The position numbers were made by a program, and so were the translations under genes. DNA of 64,000 bases from Phycisphaeraceae bacterium (GTDB lineage Bacteria > Planctomycetota > Phycisphaerae > Phycisphaerales > UBA1924): contig CP060234.1 in the NCBI GenBank assembly GCA_023898685.1, positions 2,914,001 to 2,978,000 of the forward strand, in the 5' to 3' direction. Within the stretch, counting starts at the first letter, position 1. The number at the start of each line of letters is the position of its first letter. Shown here piece by piece: positions 26,585-35,299 of this stretch. The notes beneath the pieces are model-generated. The model saw nothing but the letters and a program-made list of their open reading frames with translations. It had not been told where the DNA came from and did no database searches.

Positions 26585-27193
26585 ATGGACCGGACCGGCC
26601 GTTGTACATCGCTCCTTCTGGTTGCCCTTCTGGGCCTGCTCTCCGGCTGCGCCTCGCCGTGGAAGTCGACGTTCCAGCCCGCGACGGCTGAGGTCTTCAG
26701 CTCGACTGATCAGGTCGTCATCCGTGAAGTCCCGTGGAAGCGCATCGACAGCGCGCTCAAGGAGATCGACGCCGCACGCGTCTCGAGCGACGTCGCGCCC
26801 GCCGAGATGAGCCCCGAAGCCCGCGCCGCGGAGCACGCCGATCTCGTCCGGGCCCTTCAGCTCAGCGAGGCCCCCGAGTCGGTCGTCATCCTGGGCCGCA
26901 GCGTCTTCAAGTCGACGTCAAACATCAAGCTGCTCGACGGCTCGCTCTCCAAGTTCGCCCGGTCCATCGGCGCCGACTACGCCATCTGGAGCACGACCTA
27001 CCTCGGCAAGGCCCAGACGGTCGAGCAGGAGTCCTACACCCGCGAGGGCTACACCTATCGCCGCTTCCGCCACCGCGACGGGCGGATCGACTATGACTAC
27101 ATCCCCTATCAGGAGACGCTGTTCGTCCCCGTCGTCGTCGAGCGAGACCAGAACGCCTGGATCGTCTACTACGCGCGGGTTGTCAGCCCCTGA
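26585..27193 (+). CDS. Lipoprotein of unknown function
   Basis: 202 residues from ATG 26585, chosen because it gives a compact lipoprotein signal (MDRTGRCTSLLLVALLGLLS then GC, Cys23). An in-frame ATG at 26531 overlaps the previous stop and could also be used. The mature part has KLLDGSLSKFARSIGADYAI and a Tyr/Arg-rich segment (SYTREGYTYRRFRHRDG) ending in a beta strand. It resembles small planctomycete lipoproteins with an 'ADYAIWS' core; no catalytic motif seen. It converges on the dockerin gene at 27204. Confidence 0.75.
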   Translation: MDRTGRCTSLLLVALLGLLSGCASPWKSTFQPATAEVFSSTDQVVIREVPWKRIDSALKEIDAARVSSDVAPAEMSPEARAAEHADLVRALQLSEAPESVVILGRSVFKSTSNIKLLDGSLSKFARSIGADYAIWSTTYLGKAQTVEQESYTREGYTYRRFRHRDGRIDYDYIPYQETLFVPVVVERDQNAWIVYYARVVSP

Positions 27194-27203
27194 GCCGGAC
27201 GGG

Positions 27204-27932
27204 TCACGGAGTGCCGGGATCCGGGCAGCCCGCGAGGAACTCCGAGATGAACAGGCTGATGTCCCGAAGATCCAGGATGCCGTCGAAGTTCAGGTCGGCC
27301 AGGTTGCAGCCGTTCGGCGGGTAGTACGACGCGTTGAGCCCCATCTCGCCGATCACGACAACATTTCCGTTGTAGGGCGCGAGGTTCACCCACCCCTCGC
27401 CGTCGACATACTCGAACGGCAGATGGCTGAACTGATAGCCGGGCAGCCCGAGCACGGTCCCGTCGAACACGAGGAACATCTCCTCGGGGCAGGTCCAGAG
27501 CCACGGGTCGATCCGGCTCAGGTCGATCGCGACGTACAACTCGGGCACCACGGCGACATCACCCGGCATGAAGTCGATGAGCGTGCCGACCTGGTCTCCC
27601 CACGCGTCGCGCACCCAGCCGTCGAGCGGGGCCATGGTGACCATGCCGGGCGGGCCGACCATCGCGGCGATGTCGTGCTGTGTATGCACCGCGACGGAGA
27701 GCAGATCCTGTGTGACCGACAGATCCGTCAGCCAGCCCTCCCGGATGCGAAGTCGGTGGCCCGCCGGCAGATTGCCGTCATAGATCGGATCACCGATACG
27801 GAATCCAAGCAGCGTCCGCCAGACCGTGACGTGGCTGTCGCGATCCTTGCGGATGTCGACGTCGCCCGCGAACACCGCGGCCGTCCCTGCCCCCAGCACC
27901 AGTGCGGCCGCGAGAACTCTCGATACCCTCAT
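27204..27932 (-). CDS. Exported protein with one GC-type dockerin module
   Basis: 242 residues from ATG 27932, with a perfect AAGGAGGT. A signal peptide ends at VFAGD (about residue 23). The body is beta-rich without a known enzyme motif. The C-terminus, NGCNLADLNFDGILDLRDIS then LFISEFLAGC, is a single dockerin-like unit flanked by Cys, and it keeps Asp-x-Asn-x-Asp-Gly Ca2+-binding spacing better than the other dockerins in this window. It is presumably secreted and attached to a surface partner. Confidence 0.82.
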   Translation of the reverse strand: MRVSRVLAAALVLGAGTAAVFAGDVDIRKDRDSHVTVWRTLLGFRIGDPIYDGNLPAGHRLRIREGWLTDLSVTQDLLSVAVHTQHDIAAMVGPPGMVTMAPLDGWVRDAWGDQVGTLIDFMPGDVAVVPELYVAIDLSRIDPWLWTCPEEMFLVFDGTVLGLPGYQFSHLPFEYVDGEGWVNLAPYNGNVVVIGEMGLNASYYPPNGCNLADLNFDGILDLRDISLFISEFLAGCPDPGTP

Positions 27933-28080
27933 GTTGCACCTCCTTCGGCGAGAAGCCACCCTGATGGTGCAACGAGCGCACGCGGCGCGGAATAGGGAAC
28001 CCCCGCCAACACCGGGCCCGAGCGTGACGACCCGGCACAATTCTCGGGGCATCCCGAGCAATCGGGGCGGCCGGCGGTGC

Positions 28081-31000
28081 CTATTCCGCGGCCGCAGGGT
28101 CCACGTGTTTGCTGAGCAACTCGGTGATCGGCCCCGCGCTGCGGATGTGCAGGTCACGCTGCGGGAACGCGATCTCGATCCCGGCTTCGCGGAAGGCTTC
28201 CATGATCCGCAGGTGCAGGTCATGCCTCACCGGCAAGAAGTGGTCGATGTGGGGGATGTAGACACGCAGCTCGAAGTCAAGCGTGCTGTCGCCGAATCGC
28301 ATGAACGGCGCGCGCGGCGCCGGATCGGCCAGGACGATGGGGTGCTCGGCCGCGATCTTGAGCAGGATCGCCTCCACCCGCCTTGGATCAGAGTCGTAGC
28401 TCACGCCGACTGGCACTGTCACGCGCAGGATCGGATCCGAGAGTGTCCAGTTGATCACCTCGCCCGTGATGAACGTCTTGTTGGGGATCACGAGCTCCTT
28501 GCGGTCCCAGTCGGTGATCGTTGTCGCCCGCATCCGCACTCTGGTCACCGAGCCCGACACGCCGCCCACCGTGACCGTGTCACCGATGCGGATGGGCCGC
28601 TCGGCCAGGATGATCAGGCCCGACACGAAGTTGGCGAAGATCTCCTGGAGCCCGAACGCGAGGCCGAACGTCAGCGCCGCCGCCAGCCACTGCACGCGCG
28701 ACCAGGAAATCCCGACCGCCCCCAGTGCGGCCATGATGCCCACGATCGCGATCAGGTAGCGGATCACCGTGCTCAACGCATACCGGCTGCCCGCGTCGAG
28801 CGGCAGCCGCTGGAGCACCGCGATCTCGATCAGCCCCGGCAGGTTGCGGAACGCCGCGAACGTTGCGATAAGCAGGATCGCGGCGAGCCCGAGGTCGGCC
28901 AGCGTCACCACTCGCGTGTCGGGCAAAGCCTCTTCGCTTGTCGCGGATTCTGCGGCGCTCTGCTCGACCATCGACGCCGCGGGGTTCACCAGACCGGGCG
29001 CCGGGGTCGCCGAGCCCCCCGAAGCCTGGGCCGGCGCTGGTTGGCCCGATGCGGGTTGGCTCGTCGCCGCGCCCGGGTCCGCCGCTGCGTCGCCGGTCGT
29101 TGTCGGCTCGAGTTCCGGGATCACTTCCAGGTCGTTCGCCTCGACAATCCGGAATTCCGGGTACACGACCAGACGGTCGAGCATCCGCAGCGCGGGCAGG
29201 ACACCAGCCCAGATCGCAAAGAGTCCGACCACGCTCCCCAGCAGAATCGCCAGCCGGAACAACTGCTGGGTCTGCAGGCTGATCGCGGGCAGATTGAGCT
29301 TGTCCGCATCGATCGGCGTGGGGCGTTCGGCCGCCTGCTCGGGCGTCGCCTGCTCACGTCGCCGCTTCGCGTCCTCGACCGCCACGTTCCGCCTCGCGAC
29401 AAACAGCCAGCGCATGAGCAGCCCATTGGCCAGCACCAGCCCCAGGATCAGCACGAGCGACAGCTCGAACCGAGATTCGAGGTGGATCGACGTGTAGTAG
29501 TACCCAAGCCATCCCACCAGCGTCAGGGCGAGCGGCACCCCTGTGAACACGGGGTACCAGAGGTACTTCAGCCGATCGATCCACGTGTCCTCGACGCGCT
29601 TGAGATAGTCACCCAGCACCGCCCCGTGGGGCCGCAGCACCCGCTGCAGGAAAGCCGCCAGCGCCAGCATCGCCGCCGTGAACGCCAGGCGGCCCAGCGT
29701 CGCGTCCGCGTCCTCTTCGCCCCGGTAATCCACGGCGACCACGAGCGCAATCAGCGCCGAGTAGGCCGGCACGAACCACCGCAGGTGCCGGCGCAGCGAT
29801 TTCATCGCCGCCTGTGACCAGCGGAAGTGCGCGTCGGCGATCCCCAGGGGCCGGAAGAACTGGTAGGCGAACAACAAGGGGAACAGGAGCAACGCCGCGC
29901 CCCGAACCCCCGCGCCGAGGGCCAGCGCCTGCTCGGGCTGGTCCGTGGGGCGAGCCAGCAGCCAGCCGACCGCCCAGATCAGCGCGGGAATCGGCCACGA
30001 CACGAGCACCGTCAGCACCAATGCTTCGACGGTGTGCCGCAGCCTGTCCGTCTTGTACCGGCCCACCAGCTCGCCCAGCCGCCCCAGCCCCCGCCTTGCG
30101 GGCCAGATCAGCAGGAACCCGAGCAGCAGCACGGCCGCCCCGAACGCCGACTGCCCTGGATGGCTGAACGCCTCGTCCCGGGTCCGCGACCATGCGTCCG
30201 ACCACGCCTTCGGGTTGAGCTGCCACCTGACCGCCTTTGCGGCGCGAGTCACGAATGAGGGCCGGTTGCCTTCGAGCGTGCGCCGCTCGGCGTCGCCGTG
30301 CGACCGACCGCTCGCGATGCTCCGAACCCAGAGAATCCGCTCGCCGATGAATGTCTCGTACTCTGTCGCTCCCTTGTAGAGCCGATCGCTGCTCTGCACC
30401 AGTTGATCGAGCTCGAAGGAATACGTGTCCGAATCGCTGACCAGATCCTCCAGCAGCTTCTTCCGCGCATTCGCGAGTTCCCGCGCCACGAACTCGAACT
30501 CCGGCGCCTTGGCGCCAGTGGCCGCGATCTGGTCCAGCAGGTCCCTCACTACGTCATCGATGCGGCTGGCCTGCTCGCGCTCGTCGCCCCGTTCGATCGC
30601 GGCGTACTGCGCATCCTCCAACTCCCTCTGGGCCTCGCGCAGCCGGCGACGCAACGCCCCTGTGTCCGGGAGCGACTCGAACTCGCGCCGGAACGCCAGG
30701 CCCGTCGCCCGGTTCAGGCCCGTCGTCTCGATCCGCTTGCGCATCCGCAGGTAGCGCTTGGTGAGGTCGCTCAGCTGGCTGTTGACCCCGTCGAGCCGGG
30801 CTTTCACATTTGTGATCTTCTGGGGGACCCCGTCGGCGGACGCCCGCGTCTCCGCGATCTGCTTGCTCTCCGCCGCGAACGCCTGGAGCACCGGGTGCTC
30901 CCGCGCCGCCTCTTTCGCCGCCTTCGCCGCGTCACGCGCCGCTTTCTCCGCCTCCTGCTGTCGACGCGCCGCCACCCGATCCCGCCAGGTGTTGACGAGT

Positions 31001-31719
31001 TGCTCGTTGATCGAAACCTGCCGATTCGCCCGGTCGGTGCGTGCCGGCAGCAGTTCGCGCCTTGCGTCGTAGCTCGCCTGCTCGGCCTCGAGCGCCGCGA
31101 TCTCCGCCACCACGGCCTGCCGCGTCGCCCGCAGCACCATCCGCCTCGCGCGGTCCGCCTCCGTCAGGTCGACCGCGTCCGCCGGGGGCAGCGCGTTCAG
31201 CGAGTCATCCAGTTCCGCCAGCTTCTGCCTCGACTGCGCCAGCGACGCCGGGATCTGCGTCCGACGCTCCTGCCGCTTCGACGCCTCCGACTGGAGTTGG
31301 GCCAGCTGGTCCCGCGACGCCTGGAGCTGCGCCTCCGCCTTTGCCTCACCCTGCTCGTATTGGATCAGCGGCGCGTCGGCCTCGATCTCCAGCGACACCG
31401 GCGCCGGGGGCAGGCTGAGCTCCTGCCGGATCGACGCCAGCATCGCCGGCGCCTGGTTCGTCTGGCTCGTGAAATCGTCCGTCCTCGCCTTCGCCGCCTT
31501 CGCCCGGTCGAGCTGCGCCAGCGCTTCCTTGTACGCCGCCGCTGTCGTGGTATCAGTCGGATCGAGCGCGTCCAGGCGGACCTGAACCTCCTCGGCCGTC
31601 ACCGGGGGAGGCCCTGATGCGCCGTTGGTCGCGTCCTGCCCCTTCGCCCACGCGATGCCGCCCACGAAGCACGCAAGCGATAGAAGGGCCACCCGCAGGA
31701 TTCGGTTCGTCACACGCAC
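28081..31719 (-). CDS. Large MscS-family mechanosensitive channel (MscK/KefA-like)
   Basis: 1212 residues from GTG 31719. A signal peptide (ending near WAKGQ) precedes a ~450-residue periplasmic coiled coil, then about eleven membrane helices, and the MscS core near the C-terminus. The core includes the pore helix region (LTFGLAFGLQEIFANFVSGL), the beta domain (IRIGDTVTVGGVSGSVTRVR, then KELVIPNKTFITGEVINWTL) and the final alpha/beta domain. A Pro/Ala-rich linker sits between the membrane block and the core (TSQPASGQPAPAQASGG). These channels release solutes during hypo-osmotic shock. MscK of E. coli is of similar size. Confidence 0.93.
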   Translation of the reverse strand: MRVTNRILRVALLSLACFVGGIAWAKGQDATNGASGPPPVTAEEVQVRLDALDPTDTTTAAAYKEALAQLDRAKAAKARTDDFTSQTNQAPAMLASIRQELSLPPAPVSLEIEADAPLIQYEQGEAKAEAQLQASRDQLAQLQSEASKRQERRTQIPASLAQSRQKLAELDDSLNALPPADAVDLTEADRARRMVLRATRQAVVAEIAALEAEQASYDARRELLPARTDRANRQVSINEQLVNTWRDRVAARRQQEAEKAARDAAKAAKEAAREHPVLQAFAAESKQIAETRASADGVPQKITNVKARLDGVNSQLSDLTKRYLRMRKRIETTGLNRATGLAFRREFESLPDTGALRRRLREAQRELEDAQYAAIERGDEREQASRIDDVVRDLLDQIAATGAKAPEFEFVARELANARKKLLEDLVSDSDTYSFELDQLVQSSDRLYKGATEYETFIGERILWVRSIASGRSHGDAERRTLEGNRPSFVTRAAKAVRWQLNPKAWSDAWSRTRDEAFSHPGQSAFGAAVLLLGFLLIWPARRGLGRLGELVGRYKTDRLRHTVEALVLTVLVSWPIPALIWAVGWLLARPTDQPEQALALGAGVRGAALLLFPLLFAYQFFRPLGIADAHFRWSQAAMKSLRRHLRWFVPAYSALIALVVAVDYRGEEDADATLGRLAFTAAMLALAAFLQRVLRPHGAVLGDYLKRVEDTWIDRLKYLWYPVFTGVPLALTLVGWLGYYYTSIHLESRFELSLVLILGLVLANGLLMRWLFVARRNVAVEDAKRRREQATPEQAAERPTPIDADKLNLPAISLQTQQLFRLAILLGSVVGLFAIWAGVLPALRMLDRLVVYPEFRIVEANDLEVIPELEPTTTGDAAADPGAATSQPASGQPAPAQASGGSATPAPGLVNPAASMVEQSAAESATSEEALPDTRVVTLADLGLAAILLIATFAAFRNLPGLIEIAVLQRLPLDAGSRYALSTVIRYLIAIVGIMAALGAVGISWSRVQWLAAALTFGLAFGLQEIFANFVSGLIILAERPIRIGDTVTVGGVSGSVTRVRMRATTITDWDRKELVIPNKTFITGEVINWTLSDPILRVTVPVGVSYDSDPRRVEAILLKIAAEHPIVLADPAPRAPFMRFGDSTLDFELRVYIPHIDHFLPVRHDLHLRIMEAFREAGIEIAFPQRDLHIRSAGPITELLSKHVDPAAAE

Positions 31720-31843
31720 GGCGGACTGTAGACCGCTTCACCCCGGCGTCGGGGCCACCAGTTCCAGGGGCGGCCGCGCAGTGGTGACGCCCGCACGGGA
31801 ATCGGACGACGCTCCGGGCCCCATGCCGCCGCATCGCGCCTGA

Positions 31844-34060
31844 TCAGGGACACCCCGCCAGGAACGATGAAACGAACGCGCCGATGTCCGCCAGGTCAAA
31901 TACGCCGTGCGGCTCGGCGAGGTCGGCCGCGGGGTCGCCGTTCTGGAACGCCGCGATAAACGCGGTGATGTCCGCGAGGTCGAGAATCCCGTACGGCTCG
32001 GCGAGGTCGGCCGGGCAGGGGTGGAAGGTCGCGCGGGTGTCCCATTCCAGCACGTCGACCGACTGGGGCGTCGAGGTTCCCATCACCTGGTGGTAGAGGT
32101 TGAGCACATGCTCGCGCTCCCACAGCACCGAGTCGAACGTCAGCTCGTAGATGCCCAGATTCGTCACGCTGAGCGTCAATGTGTCCCAGTTCGTCCGGTC
32201 TGTGCTCACGGCCGCGACGATGCTGTTGCCCACCTCGTCGTACCGCATGAGGTAATACACCCGGTCCTCGCCGTCCACCAGCACCAGCGGACGCGACAGG
32301 TCGCGGTAGTCGCTCGCGGTCGTCGTCCGGTCCGACATCTGCCGGACCTGCCACGCCGACCCGTCGAAGTAGTGCAGCATGTACTGCCGGTAGCTGTTCC
32401 CGTCGGGCTTGTACCACACCGCGATGTACGGGTGGTCGTCCCCGTCCACCGTCATGTCGCACTGGTTCATCAGGTCGCGGCCGATCGCGATCGGCACCAG
32501 CGGGGGTGCGTTGTTCTCGTTGATCACGCCCGTGTAGAGGCTCCCGTTGTGGTCGCGCCAGGTGTGGCCGCCGTCGTCGGAGTAGGCGTACATGATGTCG
32601 TGGTTGTCGAAGCTGGGCGTCTCGCGCCACGTCCACGACATGTGCAGTCGCCCCGTCGAGTCGAAGGCGAAGCGATTTGTGTAGGCGTTCACGTTCGTCG
32701 CGGTCCCCTGGATAATCATCCACCGGTCCCACGTGCCGGTCCCGGCGTCGTAGCGGGCGAGCCACGTGTCCCCGTTGCCCGAGCTGCCGATCCGATAGGC
32801 GAACAGCAGGTCGCCCGTCCCGGGGATGCTGTAGAACTCGGGGTACGTCACGCTCGAGACGCCGTTCCAGTATGACGGCGACTGGAAGCCGAGCGCCGCG
32901 AGGCTGAACTCTGCCCCTGTCGCCGGGTTGGACGAGAGGACGTAGTGCATCGCGCCCCCGTGCATGCCCCACGAGACGTGCATGCGCCCGTCCCCGTCAA
33001 TCCCAAGATTCGCCGTGTCGTGGCTGTCGGTCACGTCGTCGGCGGTGTAGGGCGTGTCGAGCACCGTCCACCCGTCCGTCCCCAGCGCCCGCCGCCCGAT
33101 CTGCAGCCGGTTGCCGTTGGTCGCCAAGTAGAACGCGATGAACTGGTAGTTGTCGTGCGTCACCAGCCCGCTCCGCTTGAACGCGGTCGAATTGATGTCG
33201 TTCACGGCGTACGCGCCGTCCGCGACGTGCGAATACGTCACATCCACGTCCGCCTGGGGCGGCTCGGGCGGCACGAAGAAGAACTCCTCGGGCGTCAGCA
33301 CCGCCGGCGTGATGCGGAAGTCGTCGACTTGGGCGATCACGTTGTCGGTCGGCGAGCCGTTGTAGTCACCTCTTCCCAGTGTCCACAGTTGCGAGCCCGG
33401 ATCGCTCACCGGGATGATGTTCCCCGACACCGCGACCGATCCCGCGAGCTGCCCGTCGACAAACATGCTCAGCGAAGGACCGGCGGGGTCGTACACCGCC
33501 GCCATGTGATACCACGTGTTCGCCTGGGCGTACCCCGCGACCGACTGCACGAACGCTCGGTCGTGCGTCCCGTCCGGCGCGAACCCTGCGGTGTACGAGC
33601 ACGAGAACGAGTTATCGCTCCGCTTCTGGAAGTAGAGGTCGGCGAACGCCGTCCGTGACTCGCCGTCCGCGCGGTCGCGTCCGAAGATGGTCTGGAACCC
33701 GCTCGTGCTGCTGAAACGGACCCTCGCCTCGATCGTCCACCCCGTGTCGGGCAGCGTGATGTCCGCCCCGCTCGCCTCGAGATACCCGAAGCCCGGGCTG
33801 AAGTCGCCCGAGAGCACGCTCGCCGGCGCCCCGTCGGGCCGGCTCGCCGGGTCGGGCACGAGCGTCGACGCGACCGGGAGCAGACCTGGGGTGCTCGCCA
33901 CCGGCACCCAGGTGTTCCCGTTCTCGACGATCGTCGTCAGCGCCGACCCTGCTGCCTGACCCTCGAAATCCACGGAGGAGATCAACTGGCCCGTCGCCTG
34001 TGACGCGAGCGAGATTCCGACCAGTGTCGCGACGCTTCCCATCCACCGCTTCGGGCTCAT
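31844..34060 (-). CDS. Secreted LamG plus BNR beta-propeller protein with two dockerin units
   Basis: 738 residues from ATG 34060, with GGAGGAGGT. A signal peptide ends near SQATG. Residues ~25-225 are a concanavalin/LamG-like jelly roll (TGWTIEARVRFSSTSGFQTI, YHMAAVYDPAGPSLSMFVDG). Residues ~240-650 form a propeller of the BNR_4 type (DTANLGIDGDGRMHVSWGMH, YAYSDDGGHTWRDHNGSLYT). Some BNR_4 proteins are ulvan or related polysaccharide lyases; that activity is possible but unproven here. The C-terminus has two GC-type dockerin units (ADLAEPYGILDLADITAFIA, then ADLAEPHGVFDLADIGAFVS) and ends AGCP. Confidence 0.83.
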   Translation of the reverse strand: MSPKRWMGSVATLVGISLASQATGQLISSVDFEGQAAGSALTTIVENGNTWVPVASTPGLLPVASTLVPDPASRPDGAPASVLSGDFSPGFGYLEASGADITLPDTGWTIEARVRFSSTSGFQTIFGRDRADGESRTAFADLYFQKRSDNSFSCSYTAGFAPDGTHDRAFVQSVAGYAQANTWYHMAAVYDPAGPSLSMFVDGQLAGSVAVSGNIIPVSDPGSQLWTLGRGDYNGSPTDNVIAQVDDFRITPAVLTPEEFFFVPPEPPQADVDVTYSHVADGAYAVNDINSTAFKRSGLVTHDNYQFIAFYLATNGNRLQIGRRALGTDGWTVLDTPYTADDVTDSHDTANLGIDGDGRMHVSWGMHGGAMHYVLSSNPATGAEFSLAALGFQSPSYWNGVSSVTYPEFYSIPGTGDLLFAYRIGSSGNGDTWLARYDAGTGTWDRWMIIQGTATNVNAYTNRFAFDSTGRLHMSWTWRETPSFDNHDIMYAYSDDGGHTWRDHNGSLYTGVINENNAPPLVPIAIGRDLMNQCDMTVDGDDHPYIAVWYKPDGNSYRQYMLHYFDGSAWQVRQMSDRTTTASDYRDLSRPLVLVDGEDRVYYLMRYDEVGNSIVAAVSTDRTNWDTLTLSVTNLGIYELTFDSVLWEREHVLNLYHQVMGTSTPQSVDVLEWDTRATFHPCPADLAEPYGILDLADITAFIAAFQNGDPAADLAEPHGVFDLADIGAFVSSFLAGCP

Positions 34061-34282
34061 TCCACGCACCTCCTCCGACGCACGACTGGCGTCCCTCACG
34101 AGCCGGGGGCACCCGAAGCCGGTGATTGGCCGATCGTGTTAAGGGCTTTATCTTAGGGCAACACAGCGGTCATGCAAGTTCGAACTTCCCCATTGTCGCA
34201 TTGCAGGTGGTTTCCGGGCCTGTTTGCCGCCCGATGTCGACACGGCGCCTTGCCCAGAATGGCGTCGACCCACCCGCGCAAG

Positions 34283-34311
34283 AAAAACGCCGCGATCCGA
34301 GGACCGCGGCG
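34283..34311 (-). terminator. Rho-independent terminator of tRNA-Val
   Basis: An 11-bp stem (34288-34298 with 34301-34311, one G-T pair) with a 2-base loop, followed on the minus strand by TTTTTCTTG, lies 11 bases past the tRNA 3' end. Confidence 0.9.
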
Positions 34312-34321
34312 GCTTCCGAAA

Positions 34322-34395
34322 TGGGCGTAACAGGACTTGAACCTGTGACCTCTGCTATGTGACAGCAGCGCTCTAGCCAACTGAGCTATACGCCC
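34322..34395 (-). tRNA. tRNA-Val (anticodon CAC)
   Basis: The minus strand folds as a tRNA. The acceptor is GGGCGTA/TACGCCC, the D arm is GCTC-AGTTGGCTA-GAGC, the anticodon arm is CTGCT-GTCACAT-AGCAG and the T arm is ACAGG-TTCAAGT-CCTGT. With U33 in place the anticodon is CAC (valine). Discriminator A; CCA not encoded. Confidence 0.95.
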
Positions 34396-34477
34396 CGCAC
34401 GGCCCTCGGGCCGCGGCCACGATGATAGCCGCCAATGAACCGCGACGCGATCTCGTGGGCCGGGCCCCACGGCCGAG

Positions 34478-35299
34478 CTACCGCCCCATCTCCAGGTCGT
34501 ACAGCCCGTTCCCTGCCGACAGGAACCCCGCCCCGCGGGCCAGGAAGGGCTCTGCTTGGGGATAGGTGTCGCGGTGGGCGACGCGGAACGCCACCGCGTG
34601 CCCGTCCGCGAGCGCCGCGTTGCTCGCTCCGCCGTGCAGGAACGCCTGGGCGCCCGCGCCGTGGGCCGCGTGCCCGATGTCCGAATCACGGGGCCCCGCG
34701 AAGGGCGCCCGCATGAACTTGTTGGCCCCCTCGCCGAACGCCCCGTCGCCAAACACGGCGCACCACGACGGATCACCGATTTCGCTCAGGCGTGTTGACG
34801 CGTCGATCGGGTGGCCTTCCGAGTCCCACCTGGGCCCGTTGCCGGCGGGGTGGCCGGGGTCCGGCCCGATCGTTGGGCCCCCGAGGTAGCTCGTGTTGTA
34901 GTTGTACCCGGTGTACGGGTCGCCGCCCTCGTTCCAGTTCGAGGGCCCGTCCATCGCGGGGCACTGGAGCACCTGCCCGTTGTCCGTCCGCGACCACATC
35001 GCCCCGGGTTCGCGGCGCACGCCGCCGGGCTCGTAGACCTCGATGAAGTCCCATCCCACGCGCCGCGCCGGGGCGGACGCGAAGTCGGTGTACAACGCCG
35101 GCATCAGGTGTCCGAGGTTCTCGTGGGCGTATACCGTCGCCGCGCAGAGCATCTGGCGTTGGTTGGCGAGGCACTGCAGGCCTTGGGCGCTCGACCTCGC
35201 TGCTCCCAGGGCCGGCAGCAGCAGCCCCACCAGCAGCCCCGCGATCGCGATCACGATGAGCAGTTCGATCAGCGTGAATCCGCGTGGGCGTGTATTCAC
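34478..35299 (-). CDS. Pseudopilin with H-X9-DG motif, second gene of the B12-riboswitch operon
   Basis: 273 residues from the GTG at 35299 that overlaps the upstream stop (GTGA). The N-terminus has the prepilin peptidase site RPRGFTLIELLIVIAIAGLL. The C-terminal part carries H-X9-DG (HGGASNAALADG), the hallmark of the planctomycete DUF1559-like pseudopilins. These are thought to form extracellular fibres or minor pili through a type II-like machine. It is coupled to the riboswitch-controlled dockerin protein, so it should be made when cobalamin is low. It is followed by tRNA-Val without a clear terminator between them. Confidence 0.88.
   Translation of the reverse strand: MNTRPRGFTLIELLIVIAIAGLLVGLLLPALGAARSSAQGLQCLANQRQMLCAATVYAHENLGHLMPALYTDFASAPARRVGWDFIEVYEPGGVRREPGAMWSRTDNGQVLQCPAMDGPSNWNEGGDPYTGYNYNTSYLGGPTIGPDPGHPAGNGPRWDSEGHPIDASTRLSEIGDPSWCAVFGDGAFGEGANKFMRAPFAGPRDSDIGHAAHGAGAQAFLHGGASNAALADGHAVAFRVAHRDTYPQAEPFLARGAGFLSAGNGLYDLEMGR

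Noticed and set aside
5205..28090. CCTATTCC/GGAATAGG motif near 5209, 20714, 27988 and 28081
   Set aside because: Orientation and distance to the genes are inconsistent, and the copy at 28081 is simply the end of the channel coding sequence.
34322..34395. tRNA-Asp (anticodon GTC) as an alternative reading
   Set aside because: The CTGCT/AGCAG stem pairs perfectly only when the loop is GTCACAT, giving CAC and placing T at position 33.
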